DNA from: an uncultured Lachnospiraceae bacterium
Lineage (GTDB): Bacteria; Bacillota; Clostridia; Lachnospirales; Lachnospiraceae
Reading direction: 5' to 3'
Length of the DNA stretch: 64,000 nucleotides
NCBI GenBank assembly: GCA_910578845.1
Contig: CAJTSL010000011.1
Coordinates: forward strand, 1 to 64,000
In this document: one piece after another, positions 16,366-25,501 of the stretch
How positions within the stretch are numbered: position 1 is the stretch's first letter
Layout: each line of letters starts with the position of its first letter
Translations under genes and position numbers: made by a program
Notes under the pieces: model-generated
What the model saw: the letters and a program-made list of their open reading frames with translations, nothing else
Told to the model about the DNA's origin: nothing
Database searches by the model: none

Positions 16366-16401
16366 TTTTCCAATCTCCTTTCTTATCACTATCATTTTTA
16401 G

Positions 16402-16540
16402 ATAATTGCGAAACAGCAATTTCAAGCCACGAGTCCGGTCAAAATGAACAAAACGGGAGTCGGATGCGGTGGCAACTCCCCCCTTATTTGTTCATTTTGC
16501 CCAAACTCTGGTTTTGAAGAGGGAGTTTCGCAATCGCCTA
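16402..16540 (+). repeat. Short structured repeat, element A, sharing ends with the B elements
   Basis: 139 bp between two copies of CACTATCATTTT(T)AG (16387-16401 and 16541-16554). The ends read ATAATTGCGAAAC and GTTTCGCAATCGCCTA, the same terminal motif as the B copies. The interior is unrelated: CAAAATGAACAAA pairs with TTTGTTCATTTTG, and inside it GGGAGT pairs with ACTCCC, giving one long hairpin. Confidence 0.75.
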
Positions 16541-16554
16541 CACTATCATTTTAG

Positions 16555-16791
16555 ATAAATGCGAAACTCCTATTTCCCAAAACCTAGTTATGCAAGATAG
16601 ACAAGATCACGAGCAGGGTACTTTGGCACCGTCGGCACTTTGGCGCTGTATTGTAGCGCCTTATGTGCCGCTACGAGTGCCAATGTAGCGAAAGCGACCC
16701 TGTGACGATTTGTCTATAGATGCGACTCCCTCTGGAGGCGCTTCTATTTGTATACTGTGCAATTGCCAAAACTTAGTTTCGCAATTCCCTA
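16555..16791 (+). repeat. Structured mobile repeat, copy B2 (MITE-like)
   Basis: 237 bp, flanked by CACTATCATTTTAG on both sides (16541-16554 and 16792-16805), so it inserted beside or into the duplicated target of element A. It matches B1 (inverted) and B3. Its inner hairpin is GGCGCT/AGCGCC, different from the other copies but still fully paired. After 16806 a degraded third end (TTAATTGTAAAACTC) can be seen. Together with A these elements fill most of the 520 bp between the DUF1801 and radical SAM genes. Confidence 0.85.
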
Positions 16792-16886
16792 CACTATCAT
16801 TTTAGTTAATTGTAAAACTCCTCTGCTATCGTACTAAGTAATTACAAAATGCTCCTCCCATGCCATGAGTCTGTGAGAAAGAAGCC

Positions 16887-18140
16887 TTATAGCACAATCC
16901 TCTCCGGAAACGCCTCCTTACGCATAATGCCCCACATTTTATCAATATAAGCCAATGTATAGAAATTTTCATAGTAATGATAATAAAATGCCCCTTTTAA
17001 CGTCATATGAAAAGCGCCATTTTCTTCCGTTACAAATCCAAGAAGCTTTGCCAGGTGCAGTTCCAACCCATACATCTTTTTCAACGGCATCCCGAAAAAC
17101 GCCTCAAAATCCGCCGCCTTTACCCTGGTGCTATAAGCTGTCCAGAACAGATAATATACCATTCTCTGTCGCAAGGAAAACCGCAGCGTCAGTGAGGTCG
17201 GAAGCTGTCCATTATCGATTCGCCTGCAATATGCCTCTACCGAGAATGTATTGATTTTAAACTGTCTCTGTAAGAGGGTAGTCGCAGAACAGCCAAAGCC
17301 AAGGAAATTATCCCTTGTCATGGAGGAATACTCTACATTCTTCCTGTTCGAAAATGTCCAGATAGAAGTGCGCTCATATCCTTTTGACTGGCAATATCTT
17401 GTGACCGCATTGAGCAATTGGTATTTCTCTCTCTTTGGCATCGCCCTGACAGGGCTTTGGGTGAACGTGAAATCTATGAACGGATAAATGGCAATATGAT
17501 TGGCGCCATTTGCAAATGATGTATCAATATCTGCCTTTAGATCGGCAAATGTCTGTCCTGGCAAAGCGAAGATAAAATCCATGGACACCGTTTCAAAAGC
17601 AACTTCATGTAACGCCTTAGATATCGCCAGAAGATCTATCGGCTTGCGCCCTAAAACTGTCTGGTATTGATCTTGGAAAGATTGCATGCCAATGCTGATT
17701 TTGGTCACGCCGGCGTCCTTAAGTGTCCGTAGCATTGGAACATTAACGTTATCAGGATGTAACTCTACGCCAATGCCCTCGGTAATCCTAAAATGTTCCC
17801 CGATCGCTGTAATAATCTCCTTCATGCGCCCGATCGCAAGCGCTGGCGTCCCACCGCCGAAATATAAGCTGGTAACCGTTTTCCTTTTACGCGCCTGCTG
17901 CCCGACAAGATGGATTTCTTTGATTAAGGCATCCACATAACGATCGCACATCTCCTCTTCATATATGGTCTTGCAATAGGGGCAGAAATTACAAATATTC
18001 CTGCAAAAAGGGATATGGACATACAATCCCAATTGATGGCAGTCTTCAAAGGGCAGCCTCTTGTCATATTCGTCCGTAAAAACAAATCTCTTCGCCGAAC
18101 GGGTCAGCCACATCCTCGTTAAATTGGTAATCGCTCCCAT
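16887..18140 (-). CDS. Radical SAM protein of the HemW/coproporphyrinogen III oxidase-like family
   Basis: 417 residues, AGGAGG close to the ATG. The radical SAM cluster motif is CRNICNFCPYC (Cys 46, 50, 53 and an extra 56). It is followed by LYFGGGTPAL, GVELHPDNV and ISIGMQSFQDQYQTVLGR, all standard for HemN/HemW proteins, and a C-terminal winged-helix-like part. HemW relatives bind heme or act on porphyrin-like substrates, but many paralogues do other chemistry. The family resemblance is firm and the substrate is not. The gene follows a second radical SAM gene by 18 bp, so the two are probably co-translated and may act in one pathway. Confidence 0.8.
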   Translation of the reverse strand: MGAITNLTRMWLTRSAKRFVFTDEYDKRLPFEDCHQLGLYVHIPFCRNICNFCPYCKTIYEEEMCDRYVDALIKEIHLVGQQARKRKTVTSLYFGGGTPALAIGRMKEIITAIGEHFRITEGIGVELHPDNVNVPMLRTLKDAGVTKISIGMQSFQDQYQTVLGRKPIDLLAISKALHEVAFETVSMDFIFALPGQTFADLKADIDTSFANGANHIAIYPFIDFTFTQSPVRAMPKREKYQLLNAVTRYCQSKGYERTSIWTFSNRKNVEYSSMTRDNFLGFGCSATTLLQRQFKINTFSVEAYCRRIDNGQLPTSLTLRFSLRQRMVYYLFWTAYSTRVKAADFEAFFGMPLKKMYGLELHLAKLLGFVTEENGAFHMTLKGAFYYHYYENFYTLAYIDKMWGIMRKEAFPERIVL

Positions 18141-18158
18141 GGCGCCTCCTAATATACT

Positions 18159-19061
18159 CTATATATACTTCAAATAAGTACGCAACATTTCCACTATAAT
18201 CTTCCAGTTCCCACGGAATAAGAGTGTATATTCCGCCACGAAAAAGTAACCGCACTTGTCACATAGCCCAGGGACATCAATGCACCGCCCGCAGATACTT
18301 ACTTTACCATTCTCTATCACGACACATTGATAACAAGGCGTTGGAAAGCGGTTGTCAATGATATAAGGAAAAGCGCTCCTTAAATTAAAGACTGGCGCAC
18401 CTTCCTTCATCATCCGTGCGATGATTGCACAGCAATGCACTTTTTCTTTCCGGCTTAACGCCAATTCTTTCGTATCTGGGTATGGTGTATGGAAATTAAA
18501 AGAAACCGCCCTCACATTCGGCATTCTCTTTGCCTTCCGGCATACATCCCGTATCGCGCTCTTGTTAATCTGGTTGACTGCCATATAGAAGCATATGTTA
18601 TCGGCTGTCGCGTTTTTAATATTCTTCATAATGGTATCATAGGTATCTCCGCGGATCTCATTATGCAGTTTCCGGTTCCCATCCAAACTAAGCAGGATCA
18701 AGTCCGCTTCCGGTAAATCAATGGGAAATGTGCCGTTTGTCACCACATTCACGATGAAAAAACCCATTTGTTTCGCCTCAATGACCAAATCCCGCAAATG
18801 TTTTCCATCGTCCTGCCACAGAAAAGTCTCACCGCCACAGAAAAACAAGATACGTATCCCCATATCGTACAACTGCTTCATTTCTCTTTTGATCTGGCGA
18901 TAAGGATACATCCGCGCAGTAATATTATTCACCGAGCAATGTTTGCATTTTAAGTTACATTGATCCGTCAGGATGACCGTGCCAAGAATAGGATCTTTTT
19001 TCCTGAACAATACCGTCCGTATCCCAAAGCGCGCAAAATATAAAAAAGATGACAATTTCAT
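18159..19061 (-). CDS. Radical SAM protein with C-terminal cysteine cluster
   Basis: 300 residues. CNLKCKHC (Cys 35, 39, 42) binds the catalytic 4Fe-4S cluster. ILFFCGGETFLW is the GGE motif for SAM, and LILLSLDGNRKLHNEIRG is the usual strand-4/5 region. A cysteine-rich end (CYQCVVIENGKVSICGRCIDVPG, then CDKC) looks like a SPASM-type auxiliary cluster. Proteins with this layout modify peptides, lipids or cofactors. The last ~20 residues (FRGNWKIIVEMLRTYLKY) are amphipathic and may bind membrane. No precursor peptide gene was found next to it. It probably works with the HemW-like protein encoded immediately downstream. Confidence 0.75.
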   Translation of the reverse strand: MKLSSFLYFARFGIRTVLFRKKDPILGTVILTDQCNLKCKHCSVNNITARMYPYRQIKREMKQLYDMGIRILFFCGGETFLWQDDGKHLRDLVIEAKQMGFFIVNVVTNGTFPIDLPEADLILLSLDGNRKLHNEIRGDTYDTIMKNIKNATADNICFYMAVNQINKSAIRDVCRKAKRMPNVRAVSFNFHTPYPDTKELALSRKEKVHCCAIIARMMKEGAPVFNLRSAFPYIIDNRFPTPCYQCVVIENGKVSICGRCIDVPGLCDKCGYFFVAEYTLLFRGNWKIIVEMLRTYLKYI

Positions 19062-19084
19062 AAAACCTATACCTCGCTTGCTTA

Positions 19085-19981
19085 TTATCGTACCGGACTT
19101 ATGAATCGCTCCCGCAGCCTTTCGTATTCTTCATCCGTGATTGCAAGGACTCCACCATGGCGCTTTTTCGCCTTCCCTAAGTCGTACTGGCCAGGTTCCA
19201 AAACCTGAAAATCGCCGGATGCCAAGTCCGTTGTCTGAAACGGCAGATACCCTTTTTTCTCCATATACCTATCCGCGATCAGGCACCATGTCTTCCCATC
19301 CGGGAGCAAATATCCTTCCGGCCCTTCTACGCCTTTCATACCGTCTAAGACAGGCGAAGGGATCCTTGTATATTCTCCCAGAATAGAGTCTGCGCTCTCC
19401 AAAATCAGGCATTTCTCCGATTCATCTTTAGAAACGCGATAATACCGTCCCCCACTTTCCAATATGGTCGTATCAATCACATGGTTTTCTTTTTCTATGT
19501 ACAAGAAAGCATCTGAAAACTGCCGGAAATCTTCCGTGTAAGTGGCATATATCTTCTGTTTCCCTTCCGTCTTGGAAGCAAAGAAGACGAAAAAGGCATT
19601 CTTCTCCCGATCAAATACTGCCTCCGGCGCCCACACACATCCTGCCCCCGGTATGCCCACCGTATGGCTTCGCTCCTTGCCCCAGTTTACCAAGTCCTCT
19701 GTCTCCCATACGATCAAATCCCTGCTCCCCGCTTCCTCAGCGGCCTTCCAGCCGTTGCCCGCCGCGATCCGCAGATCCGTAGCGATGATATAGATTTTCC
19801 GGCTACGCGGATCCCTGACTAGAAACGGGTCTCTGACGCCACCAGTGCCGGTCTGGGAACATAGTACCGGCTTTCCGTCATTTAAGTCTTCCCAGTGTAG
19901 GCCATCCTTGCTCAGGGAAAAATATATCTGTTCCCCGTCGTTTTCTTCTCCTATAAAATAAGCAAATAAATAACCAGCCAT
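19085..19981 (-). CDS. GH43-type glycoside hydrolase (five-bladed propeller)
   Basis: 298 residues. GGVRDPFLV (Asp near 51), CVWAPEAVFD (near 117) and EGPEGYLLPDG (near 220) are the three acidic motifs of clan GH-F enzymes. With no signal peptide and no extra domains, it would trim short arabino- or xylo-oligosaccharides in the cytoplasm. AAAGGAAG precedes the ATG. It ends 23 bp before the radical SAM pair and may be co-transcribed with them by position only. Confidence 0.75.
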   Translation of the reverse strand: MAGYLFAYFIGEENDGEQIYFSLSKDGLHWEDLNDGKPVLCSQTGTGGVRDPFLVRDPRSRKIYIIATDLRIAAGNGWKAAEEAGSRDLIVWETEDLVNWGKERSHTVGIPGAGCVWAPEAVFDREKNAFFVFFASKTEGKQKIYATYTEDFRQFSDAFLYIEKENHVIDTTILESGGRYYRVSKDESEKCLILESADSILGEYTRIPSPVLDGMKGVEGPEGYLLPDGKTWCLIADRYMEKKGYLPFQTTDLASGDFQVLEPGQYDLGKAKKRHGGVLAITDEEYERLRERFISPVR

Positions 19982-20209
19982 TTCCCTCTTCCTTTCTTCT
20001 GCCTAATAGCCAATACCTTTCTCTCAGCTTGCAAACTTTGGAACCAAGACGCTATCAGCATCGGCATGTTCTTTCTACCTACCCCCATGTCAGAGCAGTT
20101 TACTGCGATGACACGCGTCGGAAATCTCAAATTTCCGACTGCGCTCAATGCATATTTGAGGTTCTGACTCAAATTGGGGTAGAAAAATCAGTGCATCGGC
20201 ATTATTTTT
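19982..20209. repeat. Intergenic repeat R2 with hairpins and an internal 29-bp direct repeat
   Basis: Contains CCAAGACGCTATCAGC followed by CGGCA, shared with 28604-28626. It has an imperfect direct repeat starting GCATCGGCAT and ending ACCTAMCCCC (20058-20086 and 20193-20221). A perfect hairpin GTCGGAAAT/ATTTCCGAC (20117-20139) and a hairpin GGGGTAGAAAAAT (20176 onward) pairing with ATTTTTCTACC are present. The repeat provides the last codons and TAG stop of the LysM gene. Confidence 0.6.
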
Positions 20210-21994
20210 CTACCTAACCCCTACTTCAAACCGCACACTCTCTCCATAAAGCTCTATAAAGCACGCGTTCGGCAGCAGCGAAAGGTCAGGTTCCACTTTC
20301 TTATCCCCGTCTGCACAAAGCAGCCTGAAGTAATACATTTCCGGGAGTTCTCCCAGAAACTCATAGCTCTCCACATTCCCCATGCCCAATGTCAGATAAG
20401 CAAGTTTAGGACACTGTAGCAGCACGGACAGATCGGTAACGCTATCGAAAAATATCGTTATGCTTCCCCACTTCCAGCCTCCAAGGCACAACGTCCGCAG
20501 GTTCACCAGCCGTTTGAGGAAATCTACATTTTCCACCTGTACTTCACTTGAATAGATATCGCAGGTAAGCACCCGTAGATTCACTAGCTCTCCAATAGGC
20601 GATAAATCCGTAATATCACAATCATTTAAGGAAATGTCCAGATTCTCCAACGCCTGGAAGTTCGCAACGTCTTGCAATGTCGTAAGCAATCCCGCTGCCG
20701 GAAGCTGCCTGTCAGGAACTGCCGGAGCAGACGCGGATGTCGTCTCACCGGATACCGGCACGCCAGATGCCGCCTCTGATTCTACAATGCTCCACGCCTT
20801 ATGCCCTTCATCCCCGCGCATCACGATACAGAAACGTTCCTCATCTTCCGCTTCGCCGTAAGCGGCATCATAGCTAATCTCTAATTTCTCGATCCTGCTT
20901 AGATCATTTGCCGTCATTTCTCTTGCCCTAAATGCCTGTTCCTCTTCTGGGGAAAGCTGCCAAAGTTTTACAAGGCATTCCCGCACCGATTCTTCCATCA
21001 CTGTGTCCTCCCAGTGTAAAATAACGGCGTCTTTCTCTTCTTTCTCCTGTGAAAGCGCCCCTGTATAAAGGCTCTGCATGGCATCCGTGAACGGATTACG
21101 AAGCTGTGGATACTTCCAGTCTTTTGCCCCCACATAGTCTTGTGTCTTTACATAATACACTCCCGGGTCCAAATAAGCCACCGCGGCATAAAGCGCCTTT
21201 CCCTTTGCCAGCGCAAGCTGTTCCTCTTGGCAGCTATCTTTCTCACATAGCGCAAACGCTTCGCTTTTAGCCGAATCCGTATAGCAAAAATACGCCATCA
21301 CAATATATTCTTTATCTCCCGCATCGAACGTAAAATGGTACCCGCATAACGGCCCAACACCCGTTACCTGAAACCTTTCAAATGCAAGGCCGCTTACCCG
21401 TCCGCCGCATATTTCTCTGCTGCATCTTCTGATTTCCTCCTGGAACGCTTCCCAATTCTCATAAGGATCCGCTTCCTGCAAATCATTTACATAGGGTACG
21501 CTAACGAAAATCCGGTATGGCGGTTCAAAATCTTCCATGGCAAATGCTCTCTCATCCAGAAGCATCTCATTCCCAAATACCTCATGGTTAATGTAATCCT
21601 CTAACCCTGCCCCGATATACATAGTCTGTCTAAGCATCAGTTCCATGCCGGGGAAAATCCAATCAGGATCATTTATGACGTCTTTGTTATCAACGGCAAT
21701 CTGACTGCAATATGCTCCATCTCCCCAATATTCCTCAGCGATTTCCCATAATGTATCGCCCTTTTCCACCACATAGGTTTCTTCGTTTACGAATTCCAGA
21801 TAATGCCCTTCCTCCTGCATCTCTGGTTTTTGCATAGATAACAGGTAATCCTCATTTCCTCCGAAATACGCCCGGCTTTTTGCCTGCGGACATAGCATCA
21901 TCCCAAGTATTGCTGCGCACAGTGCCTTTCCTTTTACGCTCCGCGCCCTAATGTTCTGGCAAGGTATTCTTTCATTCCGCTTCCCCCGTAGCAT
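20210..21994 (-). CDS. LysM-domain protein with leucine-rich repeat C-terminus
   Basis: 594 residues, start supported by AAGGAGG. A basic N-terminus and hydrophobic stretch (about 20-38) look like a signal or anchor. A LysM module follows (YVVEKGDTLWEIAEEYWG to FPGMELML, about 73-120), which binds peptidoglycan glycan chains. The middle ~280 residues are unassigned. From ~435 there are leucine-rich repeats of the internalin-like type (LENLDISLNDCDITDLSPI). A Ser/Ala/Thr-rich linker separates the parts. It is the last gene of the MATE-ABC-ABC operon, starting 14 bp after the exporter, so it may be a cell-wall-facing partner of the exporters; this is inference. Confidence 0.65.
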   Translation of the reverse strand: MLRGKRNERIPCQNIRARSVKGKALCAAILGMMLCPQAKSRAYFGGNEDYLLSMQKPEMQEEGHYLEFVNEETYVVEKGDTLWEIAEEYWGDGAYCSQIAVDNKDVINDPDWIFPGMELMLRQTMYIGAGLEDYINHEVFGNEMLLDERAFAMEDFEPPYRIFVSVPYVNDLQEADPYENWEAFQEEIRRCSREICGGRVSGLAFERFQVTGVGPLCGYHFTFDAGDKEYIVMAYFCYTDSAKSEAFALCEKDSCQEEQLALAKGKALYAAVAYLDPGVYYVKTQDYVGAKDWKYPQLRNPFTDAMQSLYTGALSQEKEEKDAVILHWEDTVMEESVRECLVKLWQLSPEEEQAFRAREMTANDLSRIEKLEISYDAAYGEAEDEERFCIVMRGDEGHKAWSIVESEAASGVPVSGETTSASAPAVPDRQLPAAGLLTTLQDVANFQALENLDISLNDCDITDLSPIGELVNLRVLTCDIYSSEVQVENVDFLKRLVNLRTLCLGGWKWGSITIFFDSVTDLSVLLQCPKLAYLTLGMGNVESYEFLGELPEMYYFRLLCADGDKKVEPDLSLLPNACFIELYGESVRFEVGVR

Positions 21995-22008
21995 TTTCTC
22001 CTCCTTCC

Positions 22009-23778
22009 CTAAGCTCCGGCGCTCTCAAACTGCGCGTCGTACATCTGATAATACAACCCTCTCTTTTCCATCAGTTCCGTATGCGTCCCCTGCTCAGCTA
22101 TCCTGCCATCCTGTATGACCACGATCAGATCCGCACCACGGATGGTTGAAAGCCTGTGTGCGATCACGAAACACGTCTTATCCTTCATCAGGCTGCGCAT
22201 CGCTTCCTGTATCTGCATCTCTGTCCTTGTATCTACATTGGACGTTGCTTCATCTAAGATCAACATCCTGGCATCGGAAAGCATGGCACGGGCAATGGTA
22301 AGCAACTGCCTCTGCCCTTTGGAGATATGCACGCCGTTATCACTAAGCATCGTCTGGAACCCTTCCGGCAATTTCTCTATATAAGAACAGATCTTCGCTG
22401 CCTTCGCCGCACGCTCTACTTCTTCCATCGTTATGTTCTCTCTTCCGTAAGCCAAATTATCATAAATAGTCCCATGGAAAAGCCATGCGTCCTGTAGCAC
22501 CATTGTGTATGCGCCCCGTAAGCTGTCCCGCTTAATCTGATAAGTATCCTCTCCATCTAACAAAATGCATCCGGCATCCACATCATAGAACCGCATCAAC
22601 AGATTGATAATAGTCGTTTTGCCTGCCCCGGTAGGCCCTACGATCGCAATCTGTTGGCCTGCTTTTGCCTGGAGGTTGAAATCTCTTAAAATCTGCCGCT
22701 CTTTGCTATAACCAAAAGACACGTCCCGGAATATGGCCTCCCCATATACTTCCTGTAAAATACGCGCCTTCTCATCATCCGCCTTCTCTGGCAGCTCATC
22801 CATCAGCTTAAACACCCGCTCCGCCGCCGCAAAAGCAGACTGAAGCTCTCCTATGATGTTCGCGGTCTCATTGATCGGGCCGGAGAATTTCCTGGAATAC
22901 TGCACGAAAGACGAAATGTCACCGATGCCAATCCCACCCTGTAGATACAGCAGGGAACCGAATACGCTGATCAAAGCAAGCGAAGTATTATTCATGAAGT
23001 TCACACATGGCCCTGACAGCGTCCCGTAATATTCCGCCCTGGTATTTGCCTCTACCGCCTCTTTATTCTTCCGGTCAAAAGTCTCTATGACCTGTTCTTC
23101 CCTTCCATACGCCCTGGTCGTTTTCTGCCCGTTCAACATCTCTTCCACGAAACCGTTCAGTTCCCCTAGTTTCTTGGATCGTACCCGGTACAGCGGCCTG
23201 GAATGGCTGGTGATGAACTTCGTTAACAAGACAGAGACCGGAATGGTCGCTACGAAGATAAGCACCATCACCGGGGCAATGGTCAACATCATCACCAGAG
23301 AGAAGAGCACGGTGACGATACTCTGCATAATCTGTAAGAAATCATTGGAGAGCGACTGGTTTACCGTATCAATATCATAAGTGATAATGCTAATGATGTC
23401 CCCGGTCTGGTACTGGTCAAAAAAGGCCACCGGAAGCTTCGAAAGGTTCTCAAAGACATCCTTTCTCATCTGATAAATGACCTTCTTGGTCAATGAGATC
23501 GTCAGAAGGGATAATAAATAGGCAAAAAATGCTGAAAGCACATAAAACCCTATCATCCATCCTACATAATAAAATACTTTTTCAAAATCTACCCCGCCTG
23601 CCCTTATGCCTATCGCATCAATTGCCATGCCGGATAATTTTGGCCCGAAAAGCGCTAACACATTTGATAAGAGCATCAGTGCCACGCCTATCATAATGAG
23701 AAAATAATACCTGTTAAGATAACGCCATAGCCGAAGAAGGAGATACTTTTTGGGCGCTCTTATCCTCTCATTGCTCAT
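22009..23778 (-). CDS. ABC exporter half-transporter (heterodimer subunit with catalytic Walker B Glu)
   Basis: 589 residues: six membrane helices (about 1-320) fused to an ATPase domain with Walker A GPTGAGKTT, Q-loop (LQDAWLF), Walker B LILDEATS and switch His (AHRLST). The signature is SKGQRQ rather than LSGGQ. Heterodimeric exporters (LmrCD, BmrCD, TM287/288) combine such a subunit with a partner whose Walker B has Asp in place of Glu; the upstream gene product has exactly that. Likely exports drugs or lipids. It overlaps the partner gene by 4 bp (ATGA). Confidence 0.88.
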   Translation of the reverse strand: MSNERIRAPKKYLLLRLWRYLNRYYFLIMIGVALMLLSNVLALFGPKLSGMAIDAIGIRAGGVDFEKVFYYVGWMIGFYVLSAFFAYLLSLLTISLTKKVIYQMRKDVFENLSKLPVAFFDQYQTGDIISIITYDIDTVNQSLSNDFLQIMQSIVTVLFSLVMMLTIAPVMVLIFVATIPVSVLLTKFITSHSRPLYRVRSKKLGELNGFVEEMLNGQKTTRAYGREEQVIETFDRKNKEAVEANTRAEYYGTLSGPCVNFMNNTSLALISVFGSLLYLQGGIGIGDISSFVQYSRKFSGPINETANIIGELQSAFAAAERVFKLMDELPEKADDEKARILQEVYGEAIFRDVSFGYSKERQILRDFNLQAKAGQQIAIVGPTGAGKTTIINLLMRFYDVDAGCILLDGEDTYQIKRDSLRGAYTMVLQDAWLFHGTIYDNLAYGRENITMEEVERAAKAAKICSYIEKLPEGFQTMLSDNGVHISKGQRQLLTIARAMLSDARMLILDEATSNVDTRTEMQIQEAMRSLMKDKTCFVIAHRLSTIRGADLIVVIQDGRIAEQGTHTELMEKRGLYYQMYDAQFESAGA

Positions 23779-25499
23779 GCCTGCGCCACCTCCCTGTCCG
23801 CTCCCATTTGCAGCTCATAAATCAACCGATATTCCTGACAGTTCGCCAAAAGCTCCTGATGCGTCCCATACCCAATGCTCTTACCGTCCTCTAAGACCAG
23901 GATATGATCCGCTCCCTGAATGGCGCTGATCCGCTGTGCGATTGTAATCCTCGTCGTATCCTTAAAATGCGCATGCAATTCTTTGCGGAGCTTGGCATCT
24001 GTTCTATAGTCAAGCGCGGAAGATGCGTCATCCAATATTAAGATCCGCGGCTTCGCCGCCAACGCCCTGGCGATCATGATGCGCTGTTTCTGTCCACCGC
24101 TTAAGTTATTGCCCCGCACCGCTACTTTAGCGTCCATCCTTCCTTCTTTCTCCCTGATGAAGGCTTCCGCCTGCGCATGACCCGCCGCCCTTGTAATCTC
24201 TTCCCTCGTCAAACCCCTGAAAAAATCAATATTCTCTTCCATGGATGCCGCCATCAGATAATCATTTTGGAATACCACGCCGAACAGTTCCCGCAGCTCC
24301 TGGTAGGGAACGGTATCAATCCTTCGCCCGTCAATCCAAATGCTACCTTTATCCGTATCATAAAAACGAAGCAGAAGGTTCACAATCGTGCTCTTCCCGC
24401 TTCCCGTTGCGCCAATGATCCCCAGGCTTTCTCCTTTTTCTAATGCGAAACTAATATGGGATAAATGGTCTCCCTTCTTATTATAAGAAAACGTCACATC
24501 CCTGAATTCTACTAATGGCGCCCCGCTATCCCTCACTTCAGGCAGCACCGACATCTGCTCCGGCGCTTCCATCACTTCCATGATACGGCTTAGCGACGCC
24601 ATGCCTTTTGAGCACATCACGAATATTTTCGTAATCCCTAACATGGCGTTTAAGATTATCGTAAAATAACTCAAGAAAGCAATAATCGCCCCTGCTCCCG
24701 TCTCCCCCTTCTCTACCAGATAAGCGCCGGTAATGATCACTGCCGTTAATCCCAGATTTAAGACCAGCGTCGTCGCAGGGCTGCTTGCCGCGGAAACCCT
24801 GCCCGCATCCTGTTCTATCCCTGCCAGGTTCTCATTGACGCTGTCAAACCGTGCTCTCTCGTATTCCGTCCGTGAAAGGGCGCGGATTACCCTGACGCCG
24901 GTGATGTTCTCCTGCAAAACGCGTACCATCTCATCTAATTTCTTCTGTTGTTTGCCATATATGGGAATGCTTTTTGTCGTGACAATCCACACGATCAAGA
25001 TAATAAGCGGCAACGCTGCCACCAAGACTAACGTCAGCTTCGGCTCCATCGTCATCGTGATGAAAATACCGCCTATTAAAAGAATCGGCCCCCTCACCCC
25101 CAGCCGTTGCATCCTCGCGAACATCCTATTCACATTATAGGTGTCGGATGTCAGCCTGGATACCGCTGAAGAGACCGTGAAATCATCCATCTGCTTAGCG
25201 CTTAAGTAAGTGACCTTGGCAAACAAATCGTGGCGGAGCTTCTCCGTCATGCCTCCCGCCGAAATCTCCGCCATCCGGTTCGCCCTGACATTGGTGGTAA
25301 TGGAGAAAACAGCGCACACCAGCATAATGCCTCCCCATAGGAAAACCAGACGCACCTCCCTCGTTGGCACGATATCGTCTATGATCTTCGCTAACAGGGA
25401 GGGAATCAGCAAATCCATCATTGCCGCCACAAACTTAAGGAACAGCGTAAGCAACATATAAGCGCCATATGGCCTTATGTATTTTAGAATCCCTTTCAT
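23775..25499 (-). CDS. ABC exporter half-transporter (heterodimer subunit with degenerate Walker B)
   Basis: 574 residues: six membrane helices and an ATPase with Walker A GATGSGKST, canonical LSGGQKQR and Walker B LILDDASSALD, in which Asp replaces the catalytic Glu. Its switch residue region reads IAQRIS, so the usual His is also replaced by Gln. The protein thus contributes a degenerate ATP site, completed by the partner encoded at 22009-23778. It starts 2 bp after the MATE gene, so all are translationally linked. Confidence 0.88.
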   Translation of the reverse strand: MKGILKYIRPYGAYMLLTLFLKFVAAMMDLLIPSLLAKIIDDIVPTREVRLVFLWGGIMLVCAVFSITTNVRANRMAEISAGGMTEKLRHDLFAKVTYLSAKQMDDFTVSSAVSRLTSDTYNVNRMFARMQRLGVRGPILLIGGIFITMTMEPKLTLVLVAALPLIILIVWIVTTKSIPIYGKQQKKLDEMVRVLQENITGVRVIRALSRTEYERARFDSVNENLAGIEQDAGRVSAASSPATTLVLNLGLTAVIITGAYLVEKGETGAGAIIAFLSYFTIILNAMLGITKIFVMCSKGMASLSRIMEVMEAPEQMSVLPEVRDSGAPLVEFRDVTFSYNKKGDHLSHISFALEKGESLGIIGATGSGKSTIVNLLLRFYDTDKGSIWIDGRRIDTVPYQELRELFGVVFQNDYLMAASMEENIDFFRGLTREEITRAAGHAQAEAFIREKEGRMDAKVAVRGNNLSGGQKQRIMIARALAAKPRILILDDASSALDYRTDAKLRKELHAHFKDTTRITIAQRISAIQGADHILVLEDGKSIGYGTHQELLANCQEYRLIYELQMGADREVAQA

Positions 25500-25501
25500 G
25501 A

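Noticed and set aside
19951..20172. 73-codon frame through the R2 repeat upstream of the GH43 gene
   Set aside because: Translation of repeat DNA; the GH43 ATG has its own ribosome site inside it.
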